Assembly (NCBI GenBank): GCA_035315065.1 | Contig: DATFYM010000184.1 | Coordinates: 1 to 60,751, forward strand | Direction: 5' to 3' | Source: DATFYM01 sp035315065 | GTDB taxonomy: Bacteria > Acidobacteriota > Terriglobia > UBA7540 | DNA length: 60,751 bases | Shown: one piece after another, positions 26,275 to 33,675 of the stretch | Layout: every line of letters starts with the position of its first letter | Numbering within the stretch: the first letter of the stretch is position 1 | Notes under the pieces: generated by a model | What the model was told of the DNA's origin: nothing | What the model saw: only the letters and a program-made list of their open reading frames with translations | Databases searched by the model: none | Made by a program: the position numbers and the translations under genes

Positions 26275-27024
26275 CTACGATCGTTTGCTCGTGGCCGGTG
26301 CCGGATTGAACGCCGCGCGGGCGCTGGAGACGGGCTTTTCGGACGTGAAGTACGACACGGCATCGTCGATCTTCCGCTGTTCTTGCTGCTTTTTCACTTG
26401 CCAGCGGCAAAACCGCTGCACCTCTTTGGCCACCTCGTCGTTGTTGGCCTGGATTCGCGACTCCATCTCATGGATTCGACGCTCAATCTCGGCCTGGATT
26501 TCCTTGTTTTCCTGCGCCTTCTTGGCCTCCAACTCCGTCAGCGCCTTCTGCTGCTCGCTCTCGTAGGCCTCCAGGGCGTTTTCGCGCAGTGCAGCGTCCT
26601 GCACCACGTCTTCCGGCTTCACCCCGGCGGCTTCCAGCGCCAACATCAACGAGCTGCGCTTGAGGTCGCGCGAAAGGTTGCAGATGTACTCGCTCTGCAA
26701 CAGATCGAGGATCTTCAGAATCGTGAAGCCGTGGGTGGGCGGGCTGATTTGCGCCGCGGCATAAATCTCGTCGAAGCTGGACTGGATGGTCGCCCTCACC
26801 TTGGCGGTGAGTTCGGCGATGTCGTTCTTGTACTTCGCCTCTTCGCGCTCCAACTGAGTCAGGTTCGCCTTCACCATGTCGACCGTGTCGACGCTTTCCT
26901 CCGTGCGCGGTGCCGGCTCGTTCGTCTCGCTAATATCCGGCAGCAGGACCAGCTCCGGGCCCTCCACCACGGAAACGGGGAGGCCGAGGAACGACCGGAT
27001 GATCCGTAGCAAGCGTGTAAACAT
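26275..27024 (-). CDS. Chimeric protein: PspA-like N-terminus joined to coiled-coil C-terminus
   Basis: 249 residues. Residues 1-about 82 copy the PspA start (MFTRLLRIIRSFLGLPVSVV, EREEAKYKNDIAELTAKVRA). At about residue 83 the sequence switches to SFDEIYAAAQISPPTHGF and follows the C-terminal part of the neighbouring 232-residue protein to its end (ALEAAGVKPEDVVQDA, EIQAEIERRIHEMESRIQAN, VSYFTSEKPV). It is therefore an in-frame fusion of two genes that both survive intact on either side. It should carry a membrane-binding helix on a coiled-coil effector. Conserved frame and reading length argue for a working gene. Confidence 0.85.
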   Translation of the reverse strand: MFTRLLRIIRSFLGLPVSVVEGPELVLLPDISETNEPAPRTEESVDTVDMVKANLTQLEREEAKYKNDIAELTAKVRATIQSSFDEIYAAAQISPPTHGFTILKILDLLQSEYICNLSRDLKRSSLMLALEAAGVKPEDVVQDAALRENALEAYESEQQKALTELEAKKAQENKEIQAEIERRIHEMESRIQANNDEVAKEVQRFCRWQVKKQQEQRKIDDAVSYFTSEKPVSSARAAFNPAPATSKRS

Positions 27025-27056
27025 GGTTTCTCCCCTTTGCCGAGACTACGCCCTGT

Positions 27057-27755
27057 CTACGATGGTTTGCTCGTGGCCGTCGACGCCGGATCCCGCCCGG
27101 GCGCGACCGCCGTAGTGACGGGCTTTTCGGACGTGAAGTACGACACGGCGTCGCCGATCTTCTGCTCCTCTTGCTGCTTCTTCAGTTGCCAGCCGTAAAA
27201 CCGCTCTTTCTCTTTGGCTACCTCGTCATTGTTGGCCTGGATCCGCGACTGCAGTTCATTGATTCGACGCTCAATCTCGGCCTGAAGTTCCTTGGTTTCC
27301 TGGGTCTTCTTGGCTTCCAGTTGCGCCAGCGCCTTCTGCTGTACGCTCTCGTAAGTATCCAGGGCTTTATCGCGCATAACCGCGTCCTGCACCACCTCCT
27401 GCGGTTTCACCCCGGCGGCTTCCAGGGCCAGCAGCAACGAGCTACGCTTGACGTCGCGCGAGAGGTTGCGGATGTGCTCGCTCTGCAACAGATCGATGAT
27501 CTTGAGAATGGTGAAGCCGTGGGTGGGGGAGCTGATCTGCGCCGCGGCATAGATCTCGTCGAAGGAAGTCGGGTTGGCGACCGGGCCGGTGAACTTGGGC
27601 TCGGTGTTGAGTCCAGAGGCAATTTCGGCGACCGTTTGGGCCGCAGTGTGCGACGGCGCAGCGGCCTGCCCGGCCTCAGAGGAGCTTTCCGAAACGGCTT
27701 GGCCATCCCCTGCTTGGTCCACTGAAAGGAAATAGTTGTACCACTTCTTAGTCAT
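27057..27755 (-). CDS. Coiled-coil protein, first gene of the PspA/ABC cluster
   Basis: 232 residues from ATG 27755 (MTKKWYNYFLSVDQAG) with GGAGGG just upstream; an earlier in-frame start lacks a site. Order: a short WYNYF motif, a low-complexity acidic/serine linker, a helical domain beginning SFDEIYAAAQISSPTHGF, then a long coiled coil (ELQAEIERRINELQSRIQAN) and a tail with VSYFTSEKPV. I do not recognise a named family. The C-terminal two thirds are duplicated in the chimeric gene downstream. Its position suggests a PspA partner. Confidence 0.75.
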   Translation of the reverse strand: MTKKWYNYFLSVDQAGDGQAVSESSSEAGQAAAPSHTAAQTVAEIASGLNTEPKFTGPVANPTSFDEIYAAAQISSPTHGFTILKIIDLLQSEHIRNLSRDVKRSSLLLALEAAGVKPQEVVQDAVMRDKALDTYESVQQKALAQLEAKKTQETKELQAEIERRINELQSRIQANNDEVAKEKERFYGWQLKKQQEEQKIGDAVSYFTSEKPVTTAVAPGRDPASTATSKPS

Positions 27756-27810
27756 CTTGCCCTCCCGCAAACCGCGCTCCAGCACTTCGAAGGCGTGGAA
27801 TGAATTAAAC

Positions 27811-27930
27811 AGAGAGGCGCAGAGACACAGAGACGAGAAAGAAGATCACACGATGGTGCAGTGTTTGTTCCACCGATGCTTCGAATTCTTTTCTGCGCCT
27901 CTGTGTCTCTGCGTTTGGAAATCCTCCGCA
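27811..27930. repeat. Inverted repeat with CAGAGGCGCAGAGACACAGAG arms
   Basis: AGAGAGGCGCAGAGACACAG pairs with CTGCGCCTCTGTGTCTCTGC across about 60 unique bases. Related units occur at 25400, 43375 and 60565. It is in the probable leader region of the PspA/ABC cluster. Confidence 0.8.
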
Positions 27931-28313
27931 ATTGCTCCCAGCTCCTTCGGCGGAGGGGCGCGCCTCGAAGATCATGGACCCAGCGACGCCGCGCCTCCCC
28001 CGCCATACTATCTTGTATCATGCAACTGCGCAAGAGTTTCGCCGCGCCGCGCGATACGGTCCGCGTCCGCGGTTCAGGCCACCGTCGCTTGTGACAGCCG
28101 CACCGTGTAGCATGCGCCGGTGGGGGCCCCGGGGACTGCCAACCAGTCTCGATAACGCGCTCATTCATCACAAGCCCGCTTGCAGGCGTACCCATTTTCC
28201 ATTTAGCCGCGGCTGCAGTTAGTCCGGGGGGCGACTCGAAAAGAGCTACATTATACTCAAAGGCTGAATTGTCAACCAAAATGTTTATCCTTGGGATACT
28301 CTACCACGTCGGG

Positions 28314-28336
28314 TCACGGCCTTCGGACGGCCGTGA
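28314..28336. terminator. Perfect 8-bp stem-loop
   Basis: TCACGGCC and GGCCGTGA enclose a TTCGGAC loop. No T tract follows. It could be a terminator-like or REP hairpin. Apart from this, the repeat at 27811 and the tRNA fragment, I see no feature in 27931-28764. Confidence 0.4.
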
Positions 28337-28460
28337 ATTAGCAAGCGCATCTGTGCTGCTCGCTGGACGCTCGCGTGCGCCAACCTCGTCAAGCCGGTCG
28401 AGACGGCGTGGCTCCGACCATCAAGGTCCGGATTCCAGACAGGTATGTAAACAAGGCAAC

Positions 28461-28499
28461 AGCGGAGCGGGATTCGAACCCGCGTTACCGCCGTGAAGG
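28461..28499 (-). pseudogene. 3' half of a tRNA-Glu (TTC)-like gene
   Basis: On the minus strand the sequence carries CCTTCAC followed by GGCGGTAAC, then the T arm GCGGGTTCGAATCCCGC, the order and bases of bacterial tRNA-Glu with anticodon TTC. The D arm, acceptor 5' strand and 5' side of the anticodon stem are missing; the preceding bases cannot pair with GGCGG, and position 33 would be C instead of T. It is a fragment, not a working tRNA. Such 3' halves are often left at integrase attachment sites, but no integrase is present. Confidence 0.55.
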
Positions 28500-28764
28500 T
28501 GCGCTTAAGTGCACAATGACAGGAATAGGCTGTTTAGGACCGCCGGTGTACAATCAGCCGCGTATCAAGGCCGAAAGCTAACCGCTGACTGACAGCGATA
28601 GACGCCAGTAGACTCCAATCCCGCATCGTTCTTCACCGCTCTGTCACCAGCACAGGTAAGCATGGCTTCGCCCGTCCGCGTGTCCGCAGCCTCTGGGGAA
28701 AGAAGGGATTCCCATGCTCAGCACACTGACTGGTTGGACTCCGTTCCTCGGAGTGGCGGACTCA

Positions 28765-29811
28765 CTAAGTTGTGTACGTCTTGATCAATCCGCGCATGTA
28801 GGCGGCCGCAGCCTCCGCACACTGGTCGGCAAATTCAATGCCCACCGTCTCGCCATTTACCTTGGGTAGAGTATGGCAGAGTTCGTAACCCAAGTACCCC
28901 TGGTAACCGATCTCGTGCATCGCCTGGACAAAGGGTGGGTAGTAGTCTGGACCAGGAACCGAGCCGTCCGCCTCGCGCTTGAACTCGCCGCCAAAATGCG
29001 AGAGCGCCTGCAGCGGCCCCACATCGAGAGCGGCCTGGCGAATGGCCCCCGGGGATTTGTCGTTCATAATATAAACGTCCAGCGAAACCTTCAGGTGCGG
29101 GGAGCCCACCTCGCTTACCATGCGCAGGACATCTTTGTGATCCCGGATCACCGGCGTGTGGTTCTGTAATGCCAGGGTTACGCCGGCGTCGGATGCGTAC
29201 TTCGCACTTCGCACCATGCCGTCGCGGCACCAGGCCCAGATTTCCTCGTCGGAAAAGCCCTTGTGCACACTCTCCCAGATGGGACGAGACAATTCATACG
29301 AGGCAATTTGCGAGTGTTGCGTCACTCCCGGCCACGCCAGGAACACCCGAACCGTCCGCGCGCCCAGTTCCGAGGCGCAACGGATCAGCTCACGCATGTA
29401 AAGCACCTGCGCTTCACGCTGTTCCGTGATGGGACTGCTGAAATCGTTGTTTCCGGCCAAGCCGTAAATCTCGATTCCTTCGCCATCCGCCACCCGGCGC
29501 AGTTCCTTGCATCCGTCCTTGGTCATCATGAGCGGGTGTCCATGCGGGCATTTCCCGTCAACTTCAATTCCATCGTAACCATACTGTTTCGCCCGCTTGA
29601 TAACATCCTTCAGTGGCAGAGCATCGCCACGGTACCACACGCCGAGATAGGTGATCGTGTAGAGACCGACCTTCATTGAGGAAGATCTCGGCATTGACGA
29701 CGACCTCGGCTGAGGCTCGGTGTTGCCCATGGCCGACGTTGCCGCTTTGAGCATTCCGGCGGTCGCGGCGAGCGAGGCGCCCACGAACTGCCGGCGATTG
29801 ACCGTGTCCAT
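28765..29811 (-). CDS. Tat-exported sugar phosphate isomerase/epimerase-like TIM-barrel protein
   Basis: 348 residues from ATG 29811, four bases after GGAGGG. The N-terminus has a Tat signal (NRRQFVGASLAATAG), then a Ser/Pro linker and an AP-endonuclease-2/xylose-isomerase-like barrel: MKVGLYTITYLGVWYRG, YGYDGIEVDGKCPHGHP, VTLALQNHTPV, LKVSLDVYIMN, YLGYELCHTLP. The Glu/Asp/His residues in these strands are where this fold binds divalent metal. The substrate is unknown; such exported members are common in Acidobacteria and Planctomycetes. A second member of the fold is encoded next, probably in one operon. Confidence 0.85.
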   Translation of the reverse strand: MDTVNRRQFVGASLAATAGMLKAATSAMGNTEPQPRSSSMPRSSSMKVGLYTITYLGVWYRGDALPLKDVIKRAKQYGYDGIEVDGKCPHGHPLMMTKDGCKELRRVADGEGIEIYGLAGNNDFSSPITEQREAQVLYMRELIRCASELGARTVRVFLAWPGVTQHSQIASYELSRPIWESVHKGFSDEEIWAWCRDGMVRSAKYASDAGVTLALQNHTPVIRDHKDVLRMVSEVGSPHLKVSLDVYIMNDKSPGAIRQAALDVGPLQALSHFGGEFKREADGSVPGPDYYPPFVQAMHEIGYQGYLGYELCHTLPKVNGETVGIEFADQCAEAAAAYMRGLIKTYTT

Positions 29812-29817
29812 AAATCC

Positions 29818-29972
29818 CTCCTTCAATTGAACCATTGCACCATCGGGTCATTGAGTCATTGAAGACAAGAAAGCACAATCCGCTTCTTCTTCACTGACTC
29901 GATGATTCAATGACTCAATCACCCGATCTTCTTTCAATGGCTCAATGATTCAATCACTCAATGAGTCAATCT
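29818..29972. repeat. Repeat of TCAATGA/TCATTGA units between two TIM-barrel genes
   Basis: GGTCATTGAGTCATTGAAG on the left faces GATGATTCAATGACTCAATC and further CAATGATTCAATCACTCAAT units on the right. Units are 7-8 bases. The right end lies a few bases after the stop codon of the next gene in the minus-strand order. Confidence 0.75.
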
Positions 29973-29975
29973 TGC

Positions 29976-30839
29976 TCAGACCTCCAGATTACGAAGGTAG
30001 GGAACGCTGGCCTTCATCAAGTCCAGGTTCATTTCGACGAAGTAATTCTCGATCCCACCCGTTTTCGCTGCGGTAAAGATTCTCTTCCAGTCGAGGCTGT
30101 CCTGGCCCACTGCCATCTCTTTCCGGGTTGCTGTCGACCAGCCTTGCACGTGCATCGAAATGAAACGACCAGGGTACTTCATGAAGTACTCGGCGGCGTC
30201 GTAGCCGCGGCTGATGGTCGACACCTGAAACTGGAACTTCACCAGCTTCGGATCGAACAGATCAAACAAGAGGTCATAGGTGCGCTTGCCGTCGACCATC
30301 GTGAGCTCAAAGTTCTCGTTGTGAAGGCCCTGCTGGATGCCGGCCTGGGCCGCCTTCTCGCCCATTTTGTTGTATTCCTCGGCCGCCCGCTTCACGTCAT
30401 CCATGGTTGGGTGCCCAGGACCGTCGAGGCTGGGCACGATCATTTGCGTCAGGCCGACGTCTTTGGCCCAGGCGATGCTGGCCGCCTGATCCTTCCTAAG
30501 CTCCTCGATGCCGAAGTGAGAGCTCACGCATTTGACACCAGCGTCGCCCAGAATTCTCCGCAGCTCGGCCCCGGAGTATTTGGCGAGGCCGGCAAAGCCG
30601 GAATCGGCGTAACCCAGCGGCGAGCACAGCTCGATCGTTTGAAATCCGGCCTCGGCAAGCTGCTTGACGGTGCCGGGAAAGTCGTGGGCGATCATGTTCC
30701 TGACGGGCCAAGTCTGACACCCGATCGGCATCCCCAGCGGATTGGCCCGAAGCTTTATTGCGCCCGCCGACAACAATCCGGCCACAGTGGTATTCGCCGC
30801 CGCCTTCTTGAAAAACGCTCTTCGCGAAATCGAGGACAT
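29976..30839 (-). CDS. Tat-exported sugar phosphate isomerase/epimerase-like protein
   Basis: 287 residues. A Tat signal (SRRAFFKKAAANTTVAGLL) precedes a TIM barrel with MPIGCQTWPVRNM, GFQTIELCSPLGY, KCVSSHFGIEEL, GIQQGLHNENFELT and a final GIENYFVEMN. The pattern matches IolE/AP-endonuclease-2 barrel proteins; Glu and His at the strand ends are probable metal ligands. It is a distant relative of the downstream 348-residue protein. Sugar or cyclitol isomerisation in the periplasm is the likely role, with substrate unknown. Confidence 0.85.
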   Translation of the reverse strand: MSSISRRAFFKKAAANTTVAGLLSAGAIKLRANPLGMPIGCQTWPVRNMIAHDFPGTVKQLAEAGFQTIELCSPLGYADSGFAGLAKYSGAELRRILGDAGVKCVSSHFGIEELRKDQAASIAWAKDVGLTQMIVPSLDGPGHPTMDDVKRAAEEYNKMGEKAAQAGIQQGLHNENFELTMVDGKRTYDLLFDLFDPKLVKFQFQVSTISRGYDAAEYFMKYPGRFISMHVQGWSTATRKEMAVGQDSLDWKRIFTAAKTGGIENYFVEMNLDLMKASVPYLRNLEV

Positions 30840-31173
30840 TCACACCTCCTTGCGCGTCGGATCGGTCCGGCGCATGTTCCATCAGCCGGAGCTATTATGT
30901 CACAAGAATCCCGGGAGCAACAGGAAGACTGGATCGACACGCCCTGACTTCCACAATTGTTACAACCCATTAATATATTGTCATCATTATTTTGTAATAT
31001 CGCCATCATCTCGTAATATCTGCCTGATAACTTAATGCTTACGGTACGTGGGCTGCCGCGTGGCGCCCTTCCAGAGGCGGTGGCGTCAGAAACTCACATG
31101 ATCGGGATGGTCCATCTCGCTACCTTCGCAACGCGCCGGGTCTTCGACCGCCATTCCACAAACCAGGAGGGAT
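30840..31173. promoter_or_regulatory. Divergent intergenic region with TAATATC direct repeat
   Basis: This spacer separates the minus-strand TIM-barrel genes from the plus-strand PHP remnant. The middle (30955-31035) is strongly A/T-rich. TTGTAATATCGCC and TCGTAATATCTGCC form a direct repeat about 19 bases apart, a possible operator. AGGAGGGAT lies before the ATG at 31174. I see no promoter boxes that stand out. Confidence 0.3.
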
Positions 31174-31292
31174 ATGACGAACAGCCGAATCAGGGTGCAC
31201 CTTTCGCGTGAAGTATCAAGAGCGGCGCGACGGTTTCGCACCGGCGTTTCGCTCCACGGTCACACGCAGCATTCGAAGGAGAACCTGGGGTT
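31174..31292 (+). pseudogene. N-terminal remnant of a PHP-domain protein
   Basis: ATG 31174 has AGGAGGGAT upstream. About 40 codons (MTNSRIRVHLSREV..., FRTGVSLHGHTQHSKENLG) read like the start of PHP-type metal-dependent proteins, with the His-x-His motif. At about 31290 the frame is lost and glycosyltransferase sequence continues in another frame. The rest of the PHP domain is missing, so a deletion removed its body and the start of the neighbouring gene. The PHP assignment rests on a short motif and is inference. Confidence 0.5.
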
Positions 31293-32374
31293 CATCTCGA
31301 GGAGGTCGGGAGATTCGGCCGCATCTATCGAATCGCTGCCCCGAAAAGTCCCATCTTCGACTCGCGTTACCGGCTGATTCTTCCGCATGTTTTCCTGTTT
31401 CCTCGACCCAGCACCATTCGCCAAATCCTTCAAAGCGAGCGCCCGGACCTGGTGGAGATCTGCGACAAGTATTCTCTCTGCTGGCTGGCGGCGGTGCTCC
31501 GCAAGCGCTGGATTTCGAGCGTTCCGAGGCCTGTGCTGGTGGGCCTGACCTGCGAACGGATGGACGATAATCTCGCCGCCTACGCCACCGGGATCCCGGC
31601 GGCGCGCCGCCTGGCTCGGCTGTACATGCGAAAGGTCTACGTCCCCTTGTTCGACTGTCACCTCGCCAACTCGCACTACGTTGCGCAAGAACTGTTCGAG
31701 GCCTCACCGGACTTTGCCCCGGAACGCGTTCGGGTGTGCGGTATGGGCGCCGATACGGAGGGTCTGGGACCCGAACATCGCAGCGATGAGGCTCGAAACT
31801 CTCTGCTCGAACGTGTGGGTGGAAATCGAAATACCGTGTTGCTGCTCTATGCCGGCCGGCTTTCGCCGGAAAAGAACGTCCCGCTCTTGATTGACGTGAT
31901 GGACTGCCTCGGGCGTTCCTGCTGGTCGCCGGCCAAGGCCCTCTGCGCGGCTGGCTGGAACAGGAAGGGAGACGCCGCTTGAACGGGCGCCTTTACTTCA
32001 CGGGTCACATCGCGGACCGTCCGGCGCTGGCAGACCTCCTCGCGAATGTCGACCTCTTCATCCACCCGAATCCACGCGAGCCCTTTGGCATCGCGCCGCT
32101 GGAAGCCATGGCTTCCGGGTTGCCCCTCGTCGCGCCGTCCTCCGGCGGCCTGCTCTCCTATGCGAACGCCGGTAATGCCTGGCTCGGACCGGCTGACGCC
32201 GAGACATTCGCCGCCGCCGTGCGAACCATCTTCAGCAACCCCCAAGAGAGGGATCGAAAGGTGGCAGAGGCACGCCGCACTGCTGGAGAGCACAGTTGGC
32301 AATGCGCAACAGCGAGAATGTTCCTAACCTATGACGAGCTCCACCGCGAAGTGACGACCGGATCAGCCGGGTAG
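31293..32374 (+). pseudogene. GT4-type glycosyltransferase, 5'-truncated and frameshifted
   Basis: The first frame reads VHLEEVGRFGRIYRIAAPKS and continues to VLLLYAGRLSPEKNVPLLID near 31905. The second frame, shifted by one base count, continues the family: AFLLVAGQGPLRGWLEQEG, GRLYFTGHIADRPALADLL, VDLFIHPNPREPFGIAPLEAMASG. GT4 enzymes transfer sugars from nucleotide donors, and the E-x7-E block (EPFGIAPLE) is intact. The N-terminal acceptor-binding part is missing. With the deletion and the frameshift the gene cannot make a normal product unless the shift is a sequencing error. Confidence 0.8.
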
Positions 32375-32500
32375 AGCCGAGTAGAGAATGACGTGCCCGG
32401 TGGCCAGTGTGCTGTAGCACTAGTCGCGAGACTCTTCTCAGGATTTCAGGTCGGCACGAAGATCCTTAAGCAGGCGGAACAGATGGCAGATGTCGCCACG

Positions 32501-32609
32501 ACAGCAGTCAAACCCATCGATGGCGGGACCGCGTCGCAGCTTCTCGATGCATAGCGGAGCCACTTAAACGCCGCCTCGCTCGAAGACGCTCGGCTCCCGG
32601 AGAAGCCGG
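32501..32609 (-). pseudogene. Remnant of a DUF1778/GNAT toxin-antitoxin junction, copy 1
   Basis: The sequence matches 35351-35462 at roughly nine bases in ten, same orientation. On the minus strand it contains the antitoxin end (FERGGV, then stop) and the first codons of the GNAT toxin (IEKLRRGPAIDGFDC). Nothing else of either gene survives here. Confidence 0.7.
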
Positions 32610-32729
32610 ACATGTCGGTCGGGCAGCCACGGCAAGGTCTTGGTGCCGTGGGCTCCTCGGTCATCCGCGACACGATTCCAACCAATAGACTTTCGGTTTG
32701 CATTCGGCAGGGCCGCTATTCGCTGAAAG

Positions 32730-32855
32730 TTCGCTCAATAAAGTACTGCCCAAGCAAGCAAGAGTATCATTGTTTCTAACTAGGCTATCGGAAATTCACT
32801 CCGTAAAGTACTGCCCAAGCAATCAAGTACAGTCGCTGCTAACTAGGCTATCGCT
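32730..32855. repeat. Two tandem copies of a 65-base unit upstream of PEP-CTERM operon
   Basis: Each copy holds TAAAGTACTGCCCAAGCAA near its start and CTAACTAGGCTATCG near its end. They lie about 110 bases before the PEP-CTERM start codon. They may be binding sites for an activator of this operon; the rest of 32375-32964 apart from the toxin-antitoxin remnant holds no gene. Confidence 0.65.
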
Positions 32856-32964
32856 ACTTGATTTGTCGCCGTTCGCGTGGAATGATCAACAGGTTCACGG
32901 AGGGTTCACTAGCCTGGCACGGTAGCCATCCGGAATTGTGTTCCATTACCTAAGGAGGACTTTG

Positions 32965-33675
32965 ATGAAGGTGAAGATGTTGTGGCTGAGCTTGCTTTGC
33001 TTTGCGCTCGGGATCGGTAACGCCCGGGCAAGTATTATTGGTACTACGGACCCGACCCAGTTCACCGACCCCGTTGACTGGTGTGTCCAGTACGGTTGCA
33101 GTGGACAACAACTGGCGACGCCGCAGCCTTGGAGTTCGGTTGCCGGCAACACCGGCCTGGTGGGACTCGTGGGGACGCAACAGGGTTTTTACGTGCTTCA
33201 GCAGGACGTCACCTGGGGCGGAAACTTTGCTGACCATATGGGCCTGATCTATAACGGCTCGGCTTTCGGCAACACGCCGACAGACATCGCCGCCACTTTC
33301 GATCAGGGCCTCTATGGAGCCGGCGCCTGGATTCAGTCCGATTACTACGGTCCGTTTACGGCCACGATTGATCTGTTCGATTCGAGCTATCAACTCCTGG
33401 GCTCTTTCACCACGTCCGGCACGTCCAACAACGCTCCGGGCACGGCGTTGTTCATCGGCGGCTACATTTCCACCCCGGATGTGTGGGCTGTGCAGTTCGA
33501 CGCAACGGGAACCGGCCCCAGCGAGCCTGATTTCGCGATTGGGACCATGAATCTGGACACTACTAGTCCTGTACCCGAACCGAGTACGCTGGTTCTGCTG
33601 GGCCCATCCCTGCTCGGATGGCTTGCTTTCGCCCGCCGTCGGATGGCGCGTAAACCTAAGGAGGTCCTGCAATGA
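32965..33675 (+). CDS. PEP-CTERM-anchored exported protein
   Basis: 236 residues from ATG 32965, placed after AAGGAGG; an earlier in-frame ATG at 32938 has no site. Signal peptide MKVKMLWLSLLCFALGIGNARA. The body is a Gly/Thr/Asp-rich beta domain of unknown function. The C-terminus has the sorting signal VPEPSTLVLLGPSLLGW followed by RRR. In PEP-CTERM systems an exosortase cleaves at this signal and the protein is delivered to the surface or exopolysaccharide. No exosortase gene is in the window. Its stop codon overlaps the next ATG (ATGA), so it is coupled to a sedolisin peptidase. Confidence 0.92.
   Translation: MKVKMLWLSLLCFALGIGNARASIIGTTDPTQFTDPVDWCVQYGCSGQQLATPQPWSSVAGNTGLVGLVGTQQGFYVLQQDVTWGGNFADHMGLIYNGSAFGNTPTDIAATFDQGLYGAGAWIQSDYYGPFTATIDLFDSSYQLLGSFTTSGTSNNAPGTALFIGGYISTPDVWAVQFDATGTGPSEPDFAIGTMNLDTTSPVPEPSTLVLLGPSLLGWLAFARRRMARKPKEVLQ

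Noticed and set aside
28375..28581. Small frame containing ERDSNPRYR-like residues
   Set aside because: This pattern is a known artefact of translating the complement of tRNA genes, here the tRNA-Glu fragment.
32915..32930. Sigma-54 promoter before the PEP-CTERM gene (TGGCAC)
   Set aside because: The -24 part is good, but no GC falls at the required distance for the -12 part.
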